Source: Paenacidovorax caeni (GTDB lineage: Bacteria; Pseudomonadota; Gammaproteobacteria; Burkholderiales; Burkholderiaceae_C). From it: DNA of 64,000 nt. The position numbers were made by a program, and so were the translations under genes. Below are positions 13,181 through 21,831 of the stretch, piece by piece (the stretch's first letter is position 1; each line of letters opens with the position of its first letter). The notes under the pieces are model-generated. The model was not told where the DNA came from, ran no database searches, and was given only the letters and a program-made list of their open reading frames with translations. The stretch is taken from the NCBI RefSeq assembly GCF_001298675.1, contig NZ_CYIG01000030.1:1-64000 (forward strand), read 5' to 3'.

Positions 13181-14284
13181 AGGAGCACAGCTGGCGTCAA
13201 TCACCGCGCGCACCAGCGCGTCAGGCGCAGGGCGCACGGCGGCCTGGCCGGGGCCGTCGATGACGACGAAGCGGATCTCGCCGCCCTCGGCTTTCTTGTC
13301 CACGCGCATCAGCTGCAGGTAGCGTCCGGCGTTGTCGGTGGCGTCGATGACGGCACCCCGCACCGGCAAGCCGGCACGCGCCACCAGGTCGGTGAGGCGC
13401 TGCACAAAGACCGCATCGACCAGGCCGAGCGCCTGCGACAGACGGGCCGCCATCACCATGCCAGCGCCCACGCCCTCGCCGTGCAGCCAGGCCCCGTAGC
13501 CCATGCCCGCCTCGATGGCGTGGCCAAAGGTGTGGCCAAAATTCAGAATGGCGCGCAGGCCCGACTCACGCTCGTCCTGGCCGACCACGTCGGCCTTGAT
13601 CTCGCAACTGCGGCGCACCGCATGGGCCAGGGCTGCACGGTCACGTGCCATCAGCGCGTCGATGTGCTGCTCCAGCCAATCGAAAAAGGCCATGTCGGCG
13701 ATGGGCCCGTACTTGATGACTTCGGCCAGGCCGGCGCTGAACTCGCGCGCCGGCAGGGTGCCGAGCACGTCCAGATCGCACACCACCCGCTGTGGCTGGT
13801 AAAAGGCGCCAATCATGTTCTTGCCCAGCGGGTGGTTGATGGCCGTCTTGCCACCCACCGACGAGTCCACCTGGGCCAGCAAGGTCGTGGGCACCTGCAC
13901 GAACGGCACGCCGCGCATGTAGCTGGCCGCAGCAAAGCCCGCCATGTCGCCCACCACGCCGCCGCCAAGGGCGAACAGCACGGTCTTGCGGTCGCAGCCG
14001 TGCGCCAGCAGGGCATCAAAAATCAACTGCAGGGTCTGCCAGTTCTTGTGCGCCTCGCCATCGGGAAGCTGTACCTCATGGATCTGCGCGAAACGCCCCG
14101 CCAACGCCGCGCGCAGGGCTGCGGCGTACAAAGGGGCAACCGTGGTGTTGCTCACGATCAGCGCAGCGCTGGCACGGGGCAAACCGTCGTAGGTGGCGGC
14201 GTCAGCCAGCAGGCCACCGCCAATGGCGATGCGATAGCTACGCTCGCCCAGGTCGATGGCGACTTCTTGGGCAATCTGGGACAT
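13178..14284 (-). CDS. aroB: 3-dehydroquinate synthase
   Basis: AroB (368 aa) converts DAHP to 3-dehydroquinate, the second step of the shikimate pathway, using NAD+ and a divalent metal. The NAD-binding segment is visible as [19 protein letters not shown], followed by [20 protein letters not shown], and the metal-ligand histidines lie in [11 protein letters not shown] and WLHGEGV. I start it at 14284 (MSQIAQEV), the usual family start; the open frame extends to 14344 without homology. It lies 20 bp downstream of aroK and is co-transcribed with it. Confidence 0.96.
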   Translation of the reverse strand: MSQIAQEVAIDLGERSYRIAIGGGLLADAATYDGLPRASAALIVSNTTVAPLYAAALRAALAGRFAQIHEVQLPDGEAHKNWQTLQLIFDALLAHGCDRKTVLFALGGGVVGDMAGFAAASYMRGVPFVQVPTTLLAQVDSSVGGKTAINHPLGKNMIGAFYQPQRVVCDLDVLGTLPAREFSAGLAEVIKYGPIADMAFFDWLEQHIDALMARDRAALAHAVRRSCEIKADVVGQDERESGLRAILNFGHTFGHAIEAGMGYGAWLHGEGVGAGMVMAARLSQALGLVDAVFVQRLTDLVARAGLPVRGAVIDATDNAGRYLQLMRVDKKAEGGEIRFVVIDGPGQAAVRPAPDALVRAVIDASCAP

Positions 14285-14304
14285 GAGGGTGTGTATTGAC
14301 GCGT

Positions 14305-14850
14305 TCAGGAATGGGACGGCGGCATACCGCCGCCGCCAGCCCATTGTGCCTGCTCCAGCTGCATGCCAATGAGGTTGACGACCGAAGCGGCGGTACCATG
14401 CCCGGCATCCACCACCATGTGCGCCACCTCGCGGTACAACGGATCGCGCACCGCATACAGCTCGCGCAGCTTCTGCAATGGATTCGCCACCTGCAGCAAT
14501 GGACGCTTGGTATCGTGCTTGACCCGCCGCAGGATTTCTTCGGGCGTCGCGCGCAGGTACACCACCTGCGCAGCCCGGCGCATGGCCTCACGATTGGCGG
14601 GGCGCAGCACGGCCCCGCCCCCCGTGGCGAGCACACCGACAGCGCCCTCGCCGAGCAAATCGGCAAGCACCGCCTGCTCGACGTCACGAAAGGCCTCTTC
14701 GCCGTGCACATCGAAATAGCTGCGAATGGCACAACCCAGCCGCTGCTCGATCACCTGGTCGGAATCGCCAAAATCCTGCCCCAACCTGCGGGAAAGCAAC
14801 CGGCCAATGGTGGATTTGCCACAACCGGGCATGCCAATAAGAACGATCAT
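14305..14850 (-). CDS. aroK: Shikimate kinase
   Basis: AroK (181 aa) phosphorylates shikimate with ATP. The P-loop is GMPGCGKST at residues 6-14. The shikimate-binding DSD (FGDSDQVIE) and the [10 protein letters not shown] motif follow, and the lid arginines are in KRPLLQV. I start it at 14850 (MIVLIGMPG); the open frame runs to 14886 but would cross a terminator hairpin. The only SD-like run (GGGGA) sits in the 3' arm of that hairpin, about 8 nt before the ATG, and the T-run fills the gap to the start codon. How aroK is expressed past this structure is an open question (see findings). Confidence 0.95.
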   Translation of the reverse strand: MIVLIGMPGCGKSTIGRLLSRRLGQDFGDSDQVIEQRLGCAIRSYFDVHGEEAFRDVEQAVLADLLGEGAVGVLATGGGAVLRPANREAMRRAAQVVYLRATPEEILRRVKHDTKRPLLQVANPLQKLRELYAVRDPLYREVAHMVVDAGHGTAASVVNLIGMQLEQAQWAGGGGMPPSHS

Positions 14851-14877
14851 AAAAAAATCCCCGGGCAGGCCGGGGAT
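14851..14877 (-). terminator. Rho-independent terminator overlapping the aroK ribosome binding site
   Basis: On the minus strand ATCCCCGG, a 5-nt loop CCTGC, and CCGGGGAT form a perfect 8-bp stem, followed by seven T (T-run 14857-14851). The T-run ends exactly at the aroK ATG (14850). It lies 67 bp after the stop of the Ig-like lipoprotein gene. Confidence 0.8.
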
Positions 14878-14943
14878 GAAAGTCAAAGCACTATTTCTCA
14901 GATTGGCGTCTGAATGCGTGATTTACGCATTCAGCGCCCCCTC

Positions 14944-16500
14944 TCACGGGCAGGTGTAATCTTCCGCCGCCCCACCAGCAGGCACGGCCCCGGTAACCAC
15001 CCGCACGCGCATGAGACGAGTGACAGAAGAACTGCCCTTCTTCGCGGTCACGGTGAAGGTGTGTGCGCCGCAGTTGGCAACCTTTGGCTTGCCATTGAGC
15101 ACCCCGGCGGAGCCGCTCACGCTACCCGACAGCCAAGACGGCAGTTCATTGAAGGTCCAGGTGGCATCCTTGACCGAGGCCACAAAGGAATAGGTGAAAT
15201 TCACGCCTACTGGCGCCACACCAATGTCACACACCTGGTTAGGGTTGCACGTACCAATCGCCAAATCTTCTGGCACACCACCCACCACCTTGAGCTTAAT
15301 CGTGCCCGAGGACGACAGCTTGTTTTTGTCGGTGACAGTCACGGTGACGTTGTAGTCACGCTCAGCCGCATCCTGCGCCACTACACCGCTGATCATGCCC
15401 GAACCAGCATCGATCGACAGGCCATTCGGCAGGCCGGTAGCAGACCAGACGTAGGGCGGCAAACCGCCTGTGGCACTCAGCAAGGCCGTGAAGGTGGTGC
15501 CCTTGGTCACTTCACCCAGATCCTGGCTCTGTACGACAGGGAGACCCGTCAGCGCCTCCAGCACCTGAACCGCGCGGATGGCGCTGATCGGGTCCTGAAT
15601 ACCGTTGCTAACGTTATTGTCAAAGCGATCCGCCGTCATCTCCAGGAAGAGCGTACCCGCCTCTTCCCCGCCGAGCAGCGAGAACGTTGCCACGCCACCC
15701 ACAGAAGGCAGTTGCAGCACACTGCCTGATTGCGCACCAGCCACCAAACGTGCACCACCTGTTGCGGCCGTACCACCCAGAATACGCACCTGCACATTGT
15801 TACCAGAGGTGCTAGGGGTGGGCTGGTTGGCGTCGTCCATCACAAGCGCCTGCACGGCCATCTGGCCAAGCACCCCATTGGTATTGCCTTTGGTACCGAC
15901 ATAGCCAGGAATGGCGGCTTCCAAACGCACGCTGGCGGGCTTGCCTGTAGCCCCACCTACGGTGATATTAACCGTCGCCTTTTTATACAGACCATCACGT
16001 GGATCTTTGACAGCACACTCAATACGCGCCACTCCCGCCTCATCGCCTGAATGGAAATGGAACGATGCGCCACCCGCATTAGCAGGCAATGTAATTGAAC
16101 GATAGGCAGCGGGTACTTTTATTTTCCCACCCACACCATCATCAACTTCGATCGTATGGTCATCTCTACCATCAAGATAATATAGCGAGTTATCTTTCAG
16201 GCCGGCACCATGATTGCACGCAAACGTATCATCACCTTGATTTGGAATAGGAGGACCATTAACACCAACCGTTGCATTCACATGCAAAACAGTGGTATAT
16301 CGACTATAAACACCAAAACCCGTGTACCCATTGCGCCCAGGAACAAAACCTGCGACATTCAAAGGCAATTCCGTTCTATCAGCGGAAAGCGTAATTTGAT
16401 ATTCCGCAGAAGTCGAGCCCGAGCTCCCACCACCACCACCGCACGCAGAAACTGCAGCAGCGATCGCCACCAGGGAGAAAAATTTCCAAGTTTTTTTCAT
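14944..16500 (-). CDS. Ig-like-domain lipoprotein between pilQ and aroK
   Basis: This 518-residue protein has a lipoprotein signal: MKKTWKFF, a hydrophobic core, and lipobox AVSAC with Cys20, followed by a Gly/Ser linker (GGGGGSSGS). The middle part looks beta-rich. A putative Ig/cadherin-like domain (He_PIG) is visible around residues 330-405: LPPYVWSATGLPNGLSIDAG, then GMISG. A second similar beta domain lies near the C-terminus (GVLNGKPKVANCGAHTF), with paired cysteines. A GAGGT SD lies 6 nt before the ATG, and only 22 bp separate it from the pilQ stop, so it is in the pil operon. Its function is unknown; a pilus- or secretin-associated outer-membrane role is inferred from position only. 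Confidence 0.8.
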   Translation of the reverse strand: MKKTWKFFSLVAIAAAVSACGGGGGSSGSTSAEYQITLSADRTELPLNVAGFVPGRNGYTGFGVYSRYTTVLHVNATVGVNGPPIPNQGDDTFACNHGAGLKDNSLYYLDGRDDHTIEVDDGVGGKIKVPAAYRSITLPANAGGASFHFHSGDEAGVARIECAVKDPRDGLYKKATVNITVGGATGKPASVRLEAAIPGYVGTKGNTNGVLGQMAVQALVMDDANQPTPSTSGNNVQVRILGGTAATGGARLVAGAQSGSVLQLPSVGGVATFSLLGGEEAGTLFLEMTADRFDNNVSNGIQDPISAIRAVQVLEALTGLPVVQSQDLGEVTKGTTFTALLSATGGLPPYVWSATGLPNGLSIDAGSGMISGVVAQDAAERDYNVTVTVTDKNKLSSSGTIKLKVVGGVPEDLAIGTCNPNQVCDIGVAPVGVNFTYSFVASVKDATWTFNELPSWLSGSVSGSAGVLNGKPKVANCGAHTFTVTAKKGSSSVTRLMRVRVVTGAVPAGGAAEDYTCP

Positions 16501-16522
16501 TACTTACCTCATCAGAATCAAA

Positions 16523-18673
16523 TCAATTGGCCGCCACGCGATCGGTTACAACCTTGGGCGTTACAAAAATCAACAGCTCACGCTTCTCTGCCTCTTTGGT
16601 TTGACTCTTGAAAAGATTCCCCACCACAGGCACATCGCCCAAAACAGGAACCTTGTTTTCCGTGTTGGTTTCTTCCATTTCAAAAACACCACCAATAGCC
16701 ACAGTTCCACCATTTTCAACCAGAACCTGCGTCTGTACATGGCGCGTATTCACAGAAATACCCCATGGCGTAATATCGCCACGGTTATCTCGCGTGATAT
16801 CAAGATCCATAATAATATTTCCCTCGGGTGTAATTTGCGGCGTTACCTCCAGCTTCAATACAGCCTTCTTCCACAAGATTTTGTAAGTATTGTTTTCAAA
16901 CGCCTGCGTCGGAAACTCGTTACCCTGCTCAATAATCGCTTTCGTTTGATCCGCCGTAATCAACCGCGGGCTAGAAATCACCTTACCTTTACCATCCGCC
17001 TCCATTGCAGAAAGTTCCAGCGTGAGGAATCTATTGGCTGCCGAATTGAAAATTGAAAGCGCAAAAGAGGCAACCGTAGGAACACTGGAGAGTACCGCCG
17101 GTAGATTCACGAAATTCCCCTGTGAATTTGTGGTTCCACCAGCCCCACTAGAACTGACAGCATTGCTGTAGTCCGTGCCCCATGCAACCCGGTTTCCACC
17201 ATTACCGAGCGCATAGCCTCCATCGCCACCACGGTTGGCGCGCAAGTCCGACGCACCCAGACGCACGCCCAACGAGCGGCCAAAAGTTTCTCGCGCCTCA
17301 ACGATACGCGCCTCGATCAAAACTTGCCGAACCGGAATATCCAACTTTGCAAGAAGCGCTCTGATTTCTTCAAGCTTGCTTGGTGTATCCGTAACAAACA
17401 GCTGATTGGTGCGCGGCTCTGCAATTGCGGAGCCACGCTCAGTAAGAAAACGAACACGGTTACCACCAGTCGCCGCGCCCGGTGCTGAAGCCGTCAAACG
17501 CAGAGCAAGGTCAGATGCCTTGGCATAGTTCAGTTGAAATGCTTCCGTACGCAAGGGCTCAAGCTTTTGAATTGCTTGTAGGGCCTCATAATCTTTTTTT
17601 GCCCGCTCGTCTATTTCATCTTTAGGGGCAATCCAGAGCACAGACCCTGTTTTGCGCATCCCCAAACCCTTGGAGTCCATGACAATCTGCAGTGCTTGAT
17701 CCCAAGGAACATCTTTCAACCGCAACGTCAAAGAACCCGTGACCGTATCGGACGTCACAATATTGAAGTTGGTAAAATCAGCGATTACCTGCAACAAAGA
17801 GCGAACTTCAATATTTTGAAAATTCAGTGACAGCTTTTCACCATTAAAACCTGGCCCCTGGGTGAGCTTATTCAGGTCAACTTTCTTCTGCCGCACCTCC
17901 ACCACAAACTGGGTATCACTTTGGTATGCGTTGTGCTCCCACTCTCCTGCAGATTCCACATGCATCCGAACCCTGTCGCCCTGCTGAGCAGTGGTGACAA
18001 CTTGCACAGGCGTACCAAAGTCCGCCACATCCAATTTACGGCGCAGCCCCTCAGGCAAAGAAGAGTGCAGGAAATCGACAACCAACCCCTTGCCTTCTTG
18101 GCGCAAGTCAACTCCGACCTGGCTATTGGGAAGATTGACCACAATACGCCCTGCACCATCGGGACTGCGACGGAAATCGACGTCACGCAAAGGCAATGTT
18201 TCGTTATTACCATCCTGGGCAAACAGCGTGCCAACCCGCGTTGCCGTCGATGCACTCGCAGTGCTGGCTACAGGATCCAAAATGATCAGCAGCACTTTTC
18301 CTTGCAATTCAGCCTTGTACGAAGTCGGCTGCTTCAAATTCAGTACAAGGCGGGCACGCTCGCCACCTTCAACGACGTTGATGGTTTTCAAGTTCCCCTG
18401 GTTGACATCCACCAAGGTCTTGCCCAGGGAGTTCGTTGCATTCGGGATATCCAAGGCGATGCGCGCAGGCGCTTGGATTGCAAAACCCGTGGGAAGCACA
18501 CTCAAAGGCTCCGCCAACTCGATACGAACAATCTCCGTACCACCTTGCAGTGCGCCTGCAATAGACTGGATTTTATTCTGCGCCCACGCAGAAAAAGGCA
18601 TTGCACCCAAGGCAAATAAACCAACGGCAGCAGCGCAGCGCGTAAGCATACGGCTTGTATTTTTATTGATCAT
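16523..18673 (-). CDS. pilQ: Type IV pilus secretin PilQ
   Basis: PilQ (716 aa) forms the outer-membrane channel through which the type IV pilus emerges. A signal peptide spans about residues 1-31 (ending AWA), followed by N-terminal AMIN-type beta domains (VRIELAEPLSV), an STN/N0 region (LSLNFQNIEVRSLLQVIADF, about residues 280-300), an N1 domain, and the C-terminal secretin domain with VLIEARIVEA and VTPQITPEGNIIMDLDIT. The final part ENKVPVLGDVPVVGNLFKS is the classic secretin signature. Its ATG overlaps the pilP stop (18670-18673). Confidence 0.97.
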   Translation of the reverse strand: MINKNTSRMLTRCAAAVGLFALGAMPFSAWAQNKIQSIAGALQGGTEIVRIELAEPLSVLPTGFAIQAPARIALDIPNATNSLGKTLVDVNQGNLKTINVVEGGERARLVLNLKQPTSYKAELQGKVLLIILDPVASTASASTATRVGTLFAQDGNNETLPLRDVDFRRSPDGAGRIVVNLPNSQVGVDLRQEGKGLVVDFLHSSLPEGLRRKLDVADFGTPVQVVTTAQQGDRVRMHVESAGEWEHNAYQSDTQFVVEVRQKKVDLNKLTQGPGFNGEKLSLNFQNIEVRSLLQVIADFTNFNIVTSDTVTGSLTLRLKDVPWDQALQIVMDSKGLGMRKTGSVLWIAPKDEIDERAKKDYEALQAIQKLEPLRTEAFQLNYAKASDLALRLTASAPGAATGGNRVRFLTERGSAIAEPRTNQLFVTDTPSKLEEIRALLAKLDIPVRQVLIEARIVEARETFGRSLGVRLGASDLRANRGGDGGYALGNGGNRVAWGTDYSNAVSSSGAGGTTNSQGNFVNLPAVLSSVPTVASFALSIFNSAANRFLTLELSAMEADGKGKVISSPRLITADQTKAIIEQGNEFPTQAFENNTYKILWKKAVLKLEVTPQITPEGNIIMDLDITRDNRGDITPWGISVNTRHVQTQVLVENGGTVAIGGVFEMEETNTENKVPVLGDVPVVGNLFKSQTKEAEKRELLIFVTPKVVTDRVAAN

Positions 18674-19215
18674 TTTTTCCCCTCTTGCAAATCAAGCGTT
18701 GCCTGACGTTCCACCCAATCCCCGGATGCATCCTGAACGATTTCCCGGAGCTGGACTGCATTTTCGGTAATCTTGACAATCTTCCCGTAATTCAATCCAA
18801 GGTAGTTTCCAAGCTTCACGGGATAAATAAGGCCATCCACCTTCAACAAAGCAGTCGGCCCGCTCGCTTTGTCAAGATACCCGACCATAGCCATGGTATC
18901 CAGAGGAAATGCTTCCAACGGTTCCTTACGGCGCGCCATCTCAGGTGCAATCAACGCAGCGTTCGAAGCAATCTGCGCTGAATCGCGTCGCAATGCTTGG
19001 GTCAGTCTTCCAGCAGCGAACGGATCCAGCGCCCCATCACCGCCATACCCCTGCGGCTTAAAATCTTTAGGCTCCGTCAGCGGGGTAACCCGTGGCCGGG
19101 CAGTTGCCCGTTGTTCAGCAATCCATTCCTGCAGTTCCTCTTCTCCGGACGTCCCACAGGCTGTCAGCAGCGCCAGCAAACCGAAGAGCAAACTTACTTT
19201 AAAGAAGCGGTTCAT
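18670..19215 (-). CDS. pilP: Type IV pilus inner-membrane lipoprotein PilP
   Basis: PilP (181 aa) links the PilN/PilO inner-membrane platform to the PilQ secretin. It has a lipoprotein signal with lipobox LLTAC (Cys20), a long flexible region with the conserved LDPF motif (GGDGALDPFAAGR), and a C-terminal beta-sandwich HR domain (GYLDKASGPTALLKVDGLIY). It overlaps pilO upstream and pilQ downstream by 4 bp each (ATGA), giving tight translational coupling. Confidence 0.95.
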   Translation of the reverse strand: MNRFFKVSLLFGLLALLTACGTSGEEELQEWIAEQRATARPRVTPLTEPKDFKPQGYGGDGALDPFAAGRLTQALRRDSAQIASNAALIAPEMARRKEPLEAFPLDTMAMVGYLDKASGPTALLKVDGLIYPVKLGNYLGLNYGKIVKITENAVQLREIVQDASGDWVERQATLDLQEGKK

Positions 19216-19892
19216 TTCTTCTTCCCCTCAGTCGCTTTGCGCTGCGCTTGGATTTCTTCAGAATCCAAATATCGGAAAGTGCGTGCGGTGGTGTCCAAAG
19301 ACAGCATTCCCGAGGCATCTTTGGCTGTGGGTGCCAGCGATAAGTTATTAAGGGTAACGATGCGTGACAAATGGGCAATATCCGAAGCGAAAGCGCCGAT
19401 GTCATGGTATTTACCCGTCACCCTCACAGCAATCGGCAACTCCGCATAATAGTCACGCACAACCACTTGGCCAGGACGAAAAAGCTCAAACTGCAGACTG
19501 CGGCCCAAGCCCGCCTGGTTGATATCAGAAAGCAATGCTGCCATCTCCGCCTTGCTGGGCAGCTGTTTTTCCAGCTGAATCACATATTGCTGAATCTGCT
19601 CGCGTTGCTTCTTCAGTAAATCGAGACTCACCGCTTTTTGCAGCTTCTTTTGGTAATCGTCTCGCAAGGTTGCTTCCTTGGCACGCTCCGCTTCCAATTC
19701 CACTTCATAATCAGACAGCAAAGCGAACCACAAAGCGGCAGCGACGCCGATCGCAATCATTGCGCACAAAAATACACGCGGAATGATGGGCCACAGTGAT
19801 GGGTCCTTAGGATCCAAATTTGTGAACTGGCGCTGCACTTGCTGCGCCAGTTCGGCCACATTGATAGAGGGAAGTTTGTCTTTCTTGGCCAT
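19212..19892 (-). CDS. pilO: Type IV pilus alignment protein PilO
   Basis: PilO (226 aa) is a bitopic inner-membrane protein that pairs with PilN in the alignment subcomplex. After a cytoplasmic N-terminus of about 40 residues there is one membrane helix (CAMIAIGVAAALWFALL), then a coiled coil (ERAKEATLRDDYQKKLQKAV...LLKKQREQI in shorter pieces) and a ferredoxin-like domain with the motif LLSDINQAGLG. It overlaps pilP by 4 bp and lies 8 bp after pilN. Confidence 0.95.
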   Translation of the reverse strand: MAKKDKLPSINVAELAQQVQRQFTNLDPKDPSLWPIIPRVFLCAMIAIGVAAALWFALLSDYEVELEAERAKEATLRDDYQKKLQKAVSLDLLKKQREQIQQYVIQLEKQLPSKAEMAALLSDINQAGLGRSLQFELFRPGQVVVRDYYAELPIAVRVTGKYHDIGAFASDIAHLSRIVTLNNLSLAPTAKDASGMLSLDTTARTFRYLDSEEIQAQRKATEGKKK

Positions 19893-19900
19893 GTATCCCC

Positions 19901-20512
19901 CTATTTGCCACCGCCAGCAGCACTGGCAGCATCGGCTGCTTTCTGCGCTTCACTGGTGCGCATCAGGCGAAAACGCAGATTGAAGGAAGCGACACGACGC
20001 TGGTCGCGCGGCGTCAACGCGACATTGGCAGCAACGATCTCCACCAGTTCAGGCTTGGAAATCCATGGCGTGTTATCGGCAAGATTGCGCAGCATCTCTG
20101 ACACGCGCTCGTTCGACTGGGCCATCCCCTGCATGGCAACGACTTGGTCCGTTTGCTTGAGGCTGGTGATATAGACACCGTCAGGCAACTGCTTGACAAG
20201 TTCGTTCAACAAATGAACGGGCAGGTTGCGGTCAGATTGGAGATCCTCCACCGCCTTTTGCCGTGCACGCAGCGCAGTAATTTCGTCCTCAATCGTGGCA
20301 ATCTCTTTGATCTGCCCTTCCAAGACCTTGATCTCGCCCGCCAAAAAGCTATTGCGCTGCTGCTGCTGCTCGATCATGGCCTGGAACCATGAATAGATAC
20401 CCCCTGCAATCAAAAGGCCAACCAGGAAAGAGGCGAACATCGTCGCCTGGAACATCTCCTTGCGACGTTTGCGCGCGGCCTCACGGTGCGGTAACAGATT
20501 GATCAGGATCAC
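19901..20512 (-). CDS. pilN: Type IV pilus biogenesis protein PilN
   Basis: PilN (203 aa) is the inner-membrane partner of PilO; its N-terminus binds the cytoplasmic actin-like PilM. The conserved PilM-binding motif is at the very start: MILINLLPHREAAR (INLLPHR). One membrane helix follows (FASFLVGLLIAGGIYSWF), then a coiled coil and a ferredoxin-like domain with GVYITSLKQTDQ. Its ATG overlaps the pilM stop (20509-20512). Confidence 0.96.
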   Translation of the reverse strand: MILINLLPHREAARKRRKEMFQATMFASFLVGLLIAGGIYSWFQAMIEQQQQRNSFLAGEIKVLEGQIKEIATIEDEITALRARQKAVEDLQSDRNLPVHLLNELVKQLPDGVYITSLKQTDQVVAMQGMAQSNERVSEMLRNLADNTPWISKPELVEIVAANVALTPRDQRRVASFNLRFRLMRTSEAQKAADAASAAGGGK

Positions 20513-21588
20513 TGCAAGAACCTCCGCATGGCCAAGCCACAGGACGTGAGGTATGAGGGCGCTTCACGTACCATTTTTTTCAGCCGCACACCACTGCCGA
20601 TCTCCATGCCATCAAACGGGTTGATCGTGCTGCAGGCAAACCCTGTTTGCTGGGTCACCGCCTCCGTTAAACCTGCCAAAGGTGCCGAGCCTCCGGCGAG
20701 CATGATGTGATCGATCCGGTTATACGGCGTGCTGGTAAAGAAGAACTGCAGCGCCCGGCCAATTTCCTGCGCCAGACTCTCGACAAAAGGACGCAGCACT
20801 GCCGACTGGTAGTCGTCTGGCAGTTCTCCGCTGCGCTTCTTGGCTTCTGCCTCCTCCGTGGAAAAACCATACTGGCGCACGATGAGTTGGGTGAGTTGTG
20901 CCCCCCCAAAAGCCTGGTCTCTGTCGTAAAGCACCTCGTCATTGCGCATGACCTGCATGCTCGTGGTCAAAGCACCAACCTCGAACAATGCCACCAGTGC
21001 ATCCACGCCCTTGTTGGGCAGCGCCTCGATGAGGCGCCCCGTGGCCAACCGGGCGGCGTTGGATTCAATATCCAGGATGACTGGCTTGAGGCCCGCGGCC
21101 TCTGCCAGACCCTGGCGGTCTTGCACTTTCTCACGCCGCGAAGCTGCGATGATCACATCGACGTCGCCAGGCGAGTTCTTGGTCGGCCCGATCACGCAAA
21201 AATCCAGACTCACTTCCTCCAGCGAGAAAGGGATGTACTGGTTGGCCTCGGACTCGACCTGGACTTCGAGTTCCTGCTCGGTCATTCCACCCGGCAAGGA
21301 AATGCGCTTGGTGATGACCGCAGACGGCGGAAGTGCCAAGGCGACGTTTTTGGTGCGCGTGCCGCTCTTCTTCACCAGACGACGCAGCGCCTCTGCGACT
21401 TCATCGAATTTTTCGATGTTGCCATCCGTGATCCAGCCGCGCTCCAAGGGCTCGATCGCACAGCGTTCAAGCACCAGCGCACCGGCCTTGTCGCGCCCCA
21501 ACTCGACCAGCTTGACGCTTGAGGAGCTGATGTCGATACCCAGCAGCGGCGCGGGCTGGCGACTGAACAAAGTCCCCATTGAGATCAA
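20509..21588 (-). CDS. pilM: Type IV pilus assembly ATPase-like protein PilM
   Basis: PilM (359 aa) is a cytoplasmic actin/FtsA-like protein that recruits PilN. The nucleotide-binding phosphate-1 loop is LLGIDISSSSVKLVEL near residue 15, and the second is IDHIMLAGGSAPLAGL near residue 280. There are two possible starts. The TTG at 21588 has an excellent SD (GGAGGG, 6 nt upstream); the ATG at 21579 would sit 15 nt from it. I therefore favour TTG, three codons earlier. It heads the pil operon and is divergent from mrcA, the usual arrangement in this group. Confidence 0.95.
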   Translation of the reverse strand: MISMGTLFSRQPAPLLGIDISSSSVKLVELGRDKAGALVLERCAIEPLERGWITDGNIEKFDEVAEALRRLVKKSGTRTKNVALALPPSAVITKRISLPGGMTEQELEVQVESEANQYIPFSLEEVSLDFCVIGPTKNSPGDVDVIIAASRREKVQDRQGLAEAAGLKPVILDIESNAARLATGRLIEALPNKGVDALVALFEVGALTTSMQVMRNDEVLYDRDQAFGGAQLTQLIVRQYGFSTEEAEAKKRSGELPDDYQSAVLRPFVESLAQEIGRALQFFFTSTPYNRIDHIMLAGGSAPLAGLTEAVTQQTGFACSTINPFDGMEIGSGVRLKKMVREAPSYLTSCGLAMRRFLQ

Positions 21589-21831
21589 GATTGGCCCTCC
21601 GAAATGTGCGCAGGAAGCGCAGCGATACTTAATACTTCACATGAATACTATCAGTAAGATAGTTATCCAACCAAGATTTTCAGACTGGCGCGCTGCGCCA
21701 GACGTTGTCAAAAGCAGACGTTGGACAAAACCTCCCGATGCCCCTGGCAACTGCTTCAGAGCACCGCGCAGCCGCCCGACGGCACAAAGGAGACGTTTTT
21801 ATAATGCCTTTCCTTTGCTGCCAAGCGCGCC
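21589..21831. other. Divergent intergenic region between pilM and mrcA
   Basis: These 243 bp must hold the promoters of the pil operon (minus) and of mrcA (plus). A perfect -10 hexamer TATAAT lies at 21800-21805 on the plus strand, 27 bp before the mrcA ATG, without a good -35. The AT-rich part at 21625-21675 probably holds the pilM promoter, but no unique -10/-35 pair can be picked by eye. No gene is seen. Confidence 0.5.
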
